Part shown: piece by piece, positions 33,130-38,103 of the stretch
Layout of the letters: each line of letters starts with the position of its first letter
Position numbering within the stretch: the stretch's first letter is position 1
From: Trueperaceae bacterium
GTDB taxonomy: Bacteria; Deinococcota; Deinococci; Deinococcales; Trueperaceae
DNA: 38,103 nucleotides
NCBI GenBank assembly: GCA_007130855.1
Contig: SLRS01000183.1
Location: forward strand, 1-38,103
Reading direction: 5' to 3'
Notes under the pieces: generated by a model
The model's input: only the letters and a program-made list of their open reading frames with translations
Told to the model about the DNA's origin: nothing
Databases searched by the model: none
Made by a program: the position numbers and the translations under genes

Positions 33130-34532
33130 TGCAAGGCGGGCGCACGACGCCGTCGGCAACCCCCGTGCGGGTCGCGGTGGTGGGCGCGGGCCTCGGCGGT
33201 CTGACTGTCGCCCACGCGGTCCGGCGCCATGCCACCGAGCACGGCCGGGCGCTCGAACTCGAGGTCTGGGAGGCCGGTGAACGACCGGGCGGGCAGCTGT
33301 ACACCTGGCGTGAGGACGGCTTCCTGATCGAATGGGCCGCCAACGCCTTCCGCACCGGCCTCGGGCCCACCGCCGATCTCGTCGAGCGGCTCGGCCTGCA
33401 GGGCGAGCAGGTCCATGCCGACCCCGCCGCCAACCGCCGCTACGTGTTCCACGGCGGTCAGCTGCACCTCTTGCCGAGCGGCCCGATCTCGCTGTTGTCG
33501 TTCAGCCCGATGTCCCCCGAGGGGCGCATGCGCGTCCTGGCAGAGCTGTTCCTGGCGCAACGGGTCGACCATGAGGAGTCGGTCCACGACTACGCGAGCC
33601 GTCACATCGGACCCGAGGCCGCCGAGGTGCTGCTCGGCACCATGGTGCGGGGCGTGTACGGCGGTGATGCGCGGCTGCTGTCGGTCGATGCCGCCTTCCC
33701 CGTCATGCGCGAGATGGAACGCGACCACCGCTCCCTGGTGATCGCGGGGCTCGCCGGGATGAGCAAGCGCATGCGAGAGGGCAAGACCACCTGGAGCTTC
33801 CGCGGCGGTATGGGCACGCTCATCGAAGCGCTCGCCACGGACCTCGGAGCGGCGCTGCGCACCGCTACCCCAGCGCTGGGACTGGCGCTCGATCCGGCGG
33901 CCTCCGGCTACCTGCTGCGCCAACGCGACGGTGCGACCCGGGCATTCGATGCGGTCGTGCTGGCCGTCGAGCCGGAGGCGGCCGCGGAACTGCTCGAACC
34001 GCTCGACGCGCCGGCGGCGCGCGAGATCGCCGGGATCCCTTCCGGGCCCATCGGCATGGTGGCGCTCGCGTTCGCGCGCGAGGCGTTCCGCACCGCTCCC
34101 GATGGCTTCGGCTTCCTCGTGGCGCCGAGCGAGGACCTGCGGCTGTTGGGCACCCTGGTCGAGTCGAACGTCTTCCCCGGGCGAGCCCCGGCTGGGACCG
34201 TCTTGGTGCGCGTCATCATGGGCGGCGTCGCCGAACCGGAGCTCGCGGCCCGCAGCGACGACGAACTCGTGGCCGTCGCTCTGGACGGCCTCGACCGGGC
34301 GTGGGGCGTCACGGGCGCTCCACTGCGCACGTGGGTCGGCCGGCAGAACCGCGGCATCCCGCAGTACGTGGTCGGTCACGGCGCGCGCCTCGCGCGCATC
34401 GAAGAGCGGCTGCTACGCTTCCCGGGCGTGCATCTCGCCGGCAATGCCTACCGCGGCGTCGCGGTCGGTCGCTTGGTGGAGGACGCCGAACGCGTGGCGG
34501 ATGCGGTGTGGCAGGTGGCGGCCGCGGCCTGA
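33129..34532 (+). CDS. hemY: HemY-type protoporphyrinogen/coproporphyrinogen oxidase
   Basis: 467 residues. The FAD-binding motif VAVVGAGLGGLTVAH opens the protein, followed by ERPGGQLYTWREDGFLIEWAANAF, ending in GVHLAGNAYRGVAVG, the FAD-closing motif. RRYVFHGGQLHLLPSGP and GTMVRGVYGGDARLLSVDAAFP are specific to PPOX/CgoX. It oxidises protoporphyrinogen IX or coproporphyrinogen III in heme synthesis; which one cannot be told from this region. The ATG overlaps the DsrE stop as TGATG. Placement of a heme gene at the end of a sulfur operon is unusual. Confidence 0.9.
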   Translation: MQGGRTTPSATPVRVAVVGAGLGGLTVAHAVRRHATEHGRALELEVWEAGERPGGQLYTWREDGFLIEWAANAFRTGLGPTADLVERLGLQGEQVHADPAANRRYVFHGGQLHLLPSGPISLLSFSPMSPEGRMRVLAELFLAQRVDHEESVHDYASRHIGPEAAEVLLGTMVRGVYGGDARLLSVDAAFPVMREMERDHRSLVIAGLAGMSKRMREGKTTWSFRGGMGTLIEALATDLGAALRTATPALGLALDPAASGYLLRQRDGATRAFDAVVLAVEPEAAAELLEPLDAPAAREIAGIPSGPIGMVALAFAREAFRTAPDGFGFLVAPSEDLRLLGTLVESNVFPGRAPAGTVLVRVIMGGVAEPELAARSDDELVAVALDGLDRAWGVTGAPLRTWVGRQNRGIPQYVVGHGARLARIEERLLRFPGVHLAGNAYRGVAVGRLVEDAERVADAVWQVAAAA

Positions 34533-34571
34533 CGGATGCGGGCGGTGCGCCTCACGAGGCTCGAGACCCGT

Positions 34572-35891
34572 TCAGTTCCCGTCGTAGCTGTCGTAGGTGA
34601 AGGTGTTGAACTCGGAGTCGTACGACTCGCAGCCCGCCGCCGCCCAACAGCTCTGGGCGTTGAGCGTCTGCTGGTAGGCCTCTGGTGTGTAGCGCGACAT
34701 GCACTCGTCGATGGTGCCGCAGCCCGTGTCGCCAGCCACCGTGCTGCCAGGTCGGCCGGGGCCGCCGCCGAGCGCCTGTCGCACGGCCGCCTCGCCGAAC
34801 GCCAGCACGAACACGCCGAGCACGAACTCCTCGCGTTCGTCCGGGCTCGCGGAGTGCCAGTTCGCCTGGACGCGATCCCACACGTCGCCAGCCTGCGCGA
34901 GCACCGCCTGGTCGGCGGCAGCCAGGGTGGAATAGTTCCGACCGAGCGCCTCGAGCAGCTGTAGCCGTTCGGCGTGCGTGAAGGGCTGCTGGTAGCCGAC
35001 CTGCGCCAGCGAGAACTCGAGCGCCTCGACGAACGCGCGCGCGTTGGCCTGGGTGAGCGTGCCGTGGGGCCCGCGGGCGACGACCGGGTCGCTTGGGGCA
35101 GGGCCGCTGCCGGCGCCGCCGAGGGGGTTCACGGGAGCCGCCGGACCGCCTCCCAGGCGCTGGGTCCGGTAGCTCGATCCCCCCGACTCGACCGTCAAGG
35201 TGTCGCCCGTCAGGGTCGCGCTGAACGGGAAGCTGCTCGCACCGGCGACGAACGCGCCGTCGAGCCGGCCGCTGGCGCCGCTCGCCTGGAAGGGGTAGGC
35301 CTGCCCCGCCATGATCAGCTCGCCCGCATAGGCGCCGCCCTCGGAGCGAACGGTCACCCGCAGGCCGTCGCCCTCGAACGTGCCCAGCAGGGCGTCGGCA
35401 GCGCCGGCGGCAAGCGGGTTGGTGCCGCCGGCCGCGGCGGCCGAGACGTGCAGTCGATAGCGCGCCGGCGCGCTCAACAGGTTCAGGACGTCGACGTAGA
35501 GGGGCCCGGCGGCGGGCGCGTCGAACGTGTAGCTCGGATCGGGGTCGTCGCTGATGTCGAGGTGGTCGACGTGGTCGTAGTCGAGGATCGGCGCGCCGAA
35601 CTTGACCGCCAGGTCGATGTCGCTGCCGAAGCCCTCGACCCGGACCGTGACGGGCCCCGACCCCGCAGCGATCGGTACCACGTAGGTGTGGTAGACGAAC
35701 GGTTCGGCTCCGCCGGCGCCGGCCAGCACGCCCTCGACGCTGCCGCCGAGCGGCACTTCGCCGTAATCGCCACTCGGCGAACCCTGGGCGGCGGCGACGC
35801 CAGCGGCGACGCTAGCAGCGAGCGCGGCAGCCAGCAGCCAGGCGGCCGCACTCCACGTCGGGCGGGTTCGGATACGAGCGACGCGTTCCAT
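34572..35891 (-). CDS. Secreted protein with PPC-like N-terminal domain, function unknown
   Basis: 439 residues from ATG 35891, which has GAGGAG 6 nt upstream. A signal peptide (about 1-37, ending AAQG) is followed by a PPC-like beta domain (about 45-150; VTVRVEGFGSDIDLAVKFG, PLYVDVLNL). A second beta-rich domain (about 170-240) carries LRVTVRSEGGAYAGELIMAGQAYPF. A helical region (about 275-385) with FVEALEFSLAQVG and EREEFVLGVFVLAFGEAA follows, then a short tail with four cysteines and Tyr/Asp-rich end. Probably exported and disulfide-bonded. No enzymatic motif was recognised. Confidence 0.78.
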   Translation of the reverse strand: MERVARIRTRPTWSAAAWLLAAALAASVAAGVAAAQGSPSGDYGEVPLGGSVEGVLAGAGGAEPFVYHTYVVPIAAGSGPVTVRVEGFGSDIDLAVKFGAPILDYDHVDHLDISDDPDPSYTFDAPAAGPLYVDVLNLLSAPARYRLHVSAAAAGGTNPLAAGAADALLGTFEGDGLRVTVRSEGGAYAGELIMAGQAYPFQASGASGRLDGAFVAGASSFPFSATLTGDTLTVESGGSSYRTQRLGGGPAAPVNPLGGAGSGPAPSDPVVARGPHGTLTQANARAFVEALEFSLAQVGYQQPFTHAERLQLLEALGRNYSTLAAADQAVLAQAGDVWDRVQANWHSASPDEREEFVLGVFVLAFGEAAVRQALGGGPGRPGSTVAGDTGCGTIDECMSRYTPEAYQQTLNAQSCWAAAGCESYDSEFNTFTYDSYDGN

Positions 35892-36113
35892 GGTCATCTC
35901 CTCGCGCACCACGCGGTGCTTCGTGGACGGTGTGGTCCGGCCGCGGCGCCGCGGGGCGGACCGGCGCCCGGAGCCATGCGCCGATCATGGGGGTACGAGC
36001 GTTACGCGCGCGTGACACGCCGCCGCGCCCGGCCGGCCAGCGGCTGTGCGGCCGTCGCCGACGGCACGCCGAGCGCGCGTCGGCGCGTTTGCGTCGGCGC
36101 GTGTGCGTCGTCG

Positions 36114-37817
36114 TCAGCCGCGCTCCCCCGTGGGCTCGATCACGACGCGACTGCGCGGCAGGTAGCGCCCGCCATCCCAGCCACGCAGGAACGCGACGAG
36201 TTCCTCGCGCAAGTAGCAGTGGAGGTTCCAGGCGGTCGCCGCGTCCTTGGCGCTGCACAGCACCCTGACCTGGATCACGTCCTCGTTCGCGGCCACGACC
36301 TGCAGACTCGGTGGCTGCTCGCGGTCCCAGTCAGCCGCCGCCTCGAGCAGTTCGACGTAGCGACGTCGCAACGCCTCGACGGGCGTCCGGTAGTCCACGT
36401 GGAGGAGCACCGGCATGATCATGTTGGGATTCGTCATCTCCCAGTTCTCGATCGGGTTGGCGATGAGGTAGCGGTTCGGCACCGCGATGCGGCGCTGGTC
36501 CCAGGTGCGGATGATGACGAAGGTGTAGGTGATGTCCTCGATGGAGCCCCATTGATCGTCGAAGTAGACGGCGTCGCCGATCCGTACGAGGCGCGTCAGG
36601 GCGATCTGGATTCCGGCCATGATGTTGCTCAGCGACCCCTGGGCCGCGATGCCGAGCACGATCCCGGCGGCCCCGGCCGACGCCAGGAGCGACGTGCCGA
36701 GCGTCCGCAAGGCATCGAACTGGGCCAGCGCCAGCCCGATGCCCAACAGCAGCACCAGGATGATGAACAGGCGGCGGAACACCGACAGGTTGGTGAGGTG
36801 ACGCCGGGCGGTCATAGCGTCCGACTCCGCCATCTCGTCGAACCGCTGGCGCGCCACGTACTCCGACAGGTAGTTGATGACCGACATCACCAGCCAGGTG
36901 GCGGCGCCGACCAACACGGCCGCCATGAACGCCGATACGATCCGGCTCGGCGGACCGGTCAGCGTCAGCAGGGTCGAACTCGCGAGCCACAGCACGAGTA
37001 CGCTCGCGAGCAGCACGAGCGGCCGTCCGACCTCGTCCGCCAACCCACGAATGCGGCGTCGCTCCGACGTGGCCAACCAGCGCTGCACCATCCGCCGTAT
37101 CAGGTTGCCGACCCCGACCGAAACCGCCACGAGGGCCAGGAAGCCGATCCACTGCCAGCCCACGGCCGGACCGACGGCGCCGACCGCCCAAGCGGGGATG
37201 ATCCGTTCGAGCCAGCCCGGGCCATGCCGCTCGTAGAGGGCGTCGATGGAACGCACGGTGCTTCGCGCGATCACCCACACGGGCGGCGTGCCGTCCGGCT
37301 CCAGCCGTTCCAGGCGGACCTCGACCGGTGCCAGTACGCCGCCGATCTCGCCGATCAGCACGTTGTTCCGCGGCGTCGGCGCAACGTCCGCCTCGGAGCC
37401 CGCTGGGTGGTCCCTGGCGCCATCGGACCGATCAGGCAGCGCACGCCAATCGACGGCGAGGCGCCGGTCGATCACGATGTACAGGCGCTGCGCCAGGTCG
37501 GCGGACCGGCGCTGCCGCACGTCGTCATCGAGATCGGAGAGGTTCAAGACCGTCGCAGCCTCACCAAAGCGGCCCGCGCTCCCTGCCACCAGGAACGTTT
37601 CGAAGGCCGAGCGCGGCGTCCGCAGCGCGACGGCTCTCGCCGGCATCGTCCAGGCATGCAGCTCCGGGGCCGGCTCCATGCTGAGCGCCTCGGGCGTAGC
37701 GGCGGACACCGCCGCGCCGAGCAGCAGGGCGATCACGGCCACGGCGCCCGCGGTCGCGACGCGCCGACACCACGGCATCGGGCGCGCGCGGCTGCCGCCC
37801 CGACTGCGCCTATCCAT
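36114..37817 (-). CDS. MscS-family mechanosensitive ion channel
   Basis: 567 residues from ATG 37817; GTG 37832 is also possible. An N-terminal hydrophobic helix (a signal anchor or signal peptide) precedes an extracytoplasmic region (about 40-190). Four or more membrane helices follow (about 200-400). The pore-lining helix reads SLLASAGAAGIVLGIAAQGSLSNIMAGIQI, followed by LVRIGDAV and GSIEDITYTFVIIRTWDQRRIAVPNRYLI, the MscS beta-domain signature. The C-terminal domain ends near VVIEPTGERG. It is larger than E. coli MscS (286) and resembles multi-domain homologues. Role: release of solutes under membrane tension. Confidence 0.9.
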   Translation of the reverse strand: MDRRSRGGSRARPMPWCRRVATAGAVAVIALLLGAAVSAATPEALSMEPAPELHAWTMPARAVALRTPRSAFETFLVAGSAGRFGEAATVLNLSDLDDDVRQRRSADLAQRLYIVIDRRLAVDWRALPDRSDGARDHPAGSEADVAPTPRNNVLIGEIGGVLAPVEVRLERLEPDGTPPVWVIARSTVRSIDALYERHGPGWLERIIPAWAVGAVGPAVGWQWIGFLALVAVSVGVGNLIRRMVQRWLATSERRRIRGLADEVGRPLVLLASVLVLWLASSTLLTLTGPPSRIVSAFMAAVLVGAATWLVMSVINYLSEYVARQRFDEMAESDAMTARRHLTNLSVFRRLFIILVLLLGIGLALAQFDALRTLGTSLLASAGAAGIVLGIAAQGSLSNIMAGIQIALTRLVRIGDAVYFDDQWGSIEDITYTFVIIRTWDQRRIAVPNRYLIANPIENWEMTNPNMIMPVLLHVDYRTPVEALRRRYVELLEAAADWDREQPPSLQVVAANEDVIQVRVLCSAKDAATAWNLHCYLREELVAFLRGWDGGRYLPRSRVVIEPTGERG

Positions 37818-38074
37818 GGCTGGACGCTTCACGCTGTCGCGGGCGGGCCGGCGCTCCGCGCCTGCGGTCGTAGCCGGTCTCGAGCCCTTGGTCGTCGTTC
37901 GTCCGAGCCATGCTCACCGCTCGTCTCCAGTCCCATGCCCCATCCCCCATCCCATCGGCCAGCATACGGACCTTCCGCTCGCGTTCACGTGTCAAGCGCT
38001 CTGGCTGACCCAGCACGACGAAGAGCGGCAGCCCGCTACGCTCCCGAGTGCAGCCGACCGTCCATAGCGAACGA

Positions 38075-38094
38075 CCCCGGCCGGTTGGCCGGGG
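38075..38094. terminator. Hairpin at the right edge
   Basis: CCCCGGCC-GGTT-GGCCGGGG is a perfect 8-bp stem with a 4-nt loop. It may end a transcript coming from beyond the window. The rest of 37818-38074 contains no convincing gene; a minus-strand TTGACA (37990-37995) and TATGCT (37961-37966) are 23 bp apart, too far for a standard promoter. Confidence 0.5.
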
Positions 38095-38103
38095 TTGGTG
38101 CCG

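Noticed and set aside
37810-38016. Small minus-strand frame upstream of MscS
   Set aside because: Arg-rich, no ribosome site, overlaps the MscS start and has no domain. Not supported as a gene.
1-38103. Search by eye for tRNA genes, rRNA, integrases and transposases
   Set aside because: No cloverleaf with a GGTTCGA-type T-arm and no recombinase or transposase motif was recognised. A covariance-model search would be needed to be certain.

Overview
The window is a very G+C-rich bacterial chromosome segment. The likeliest source is the phylum Deinococcota, near Trueperaceae. The evidence is a truncated S-layer protein with a Thermus/Deinococcus-style N-terminal SLH domain, several genes whose only start signal is a TANNNT -10 box 5-7 nt before the start codon (the leaderless pattern known from Deinococcus), and an Mrp antiporter operon. 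The taxonomic call is inference. No rRNA, tRNA, CRISPR array, integrase or insertion sequence was seen.

Layout. 1-222: start of an S-layer-type gene behind a strong promoter and a long leader. 607-5474 (minus): rlmH, thyX, an unknown protein, a MIP18/DUF59 Fe-S protein, a LapA-like membrane protein and a BatA-like VWA protein. 5723-6289 (plus): a thioredoxin-like protein. 6365-12600 (minus): a cupin, then the housekeeping run rplU-rpmA-obg-yqeK-LCP-rsfS-yraN-trpF, mostly with 4-bp overlaps. A group of DnaA-box-like 9-mers lies between trpF and the cupin.

12838-22646 (minus) is the largest unit: an Mrp cation/proton antiporter operon in the order E-F-G-(MbhD-like)-(MbhE+B fusion)-C-D, followed by three more NuoL/M/N-like membrane subunits. 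MrpA is split, and there is no hydrogenase, NADH-dehydrogenase or DabA partner here. A 3'-end remnant of another antiporter gene appears to lie between two of the extra subunits. Upstream, 22854-24922 (minus) encodes a lipoprotein sugar dehydrogenase, a lipoprotein cytochrome c and a YodC-like protein.

25297-34532 is mainly plus strand: a glutamine synthetase; an OmpR/histidine-kinase pair followed by tandem direct repeats and a promoter for a secreted proline-rich protein with an Asp/Glu/His tail; then a sulfide:quinone-oxidoreductase-like gene with DUF1641, TusE/DsrC-like and DsrE-like genes and a HemY-type protoporphyrinogen oxidase. 34572-37817 (minus) has a secreted PPC-like protein and an MscS channel. 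Main points for follow-up are the expanded split Mrp operon with its remnant, the two-component/acidic-tail module, the DnaA-box group, the sulfur-heme operon and the S-layer leader.
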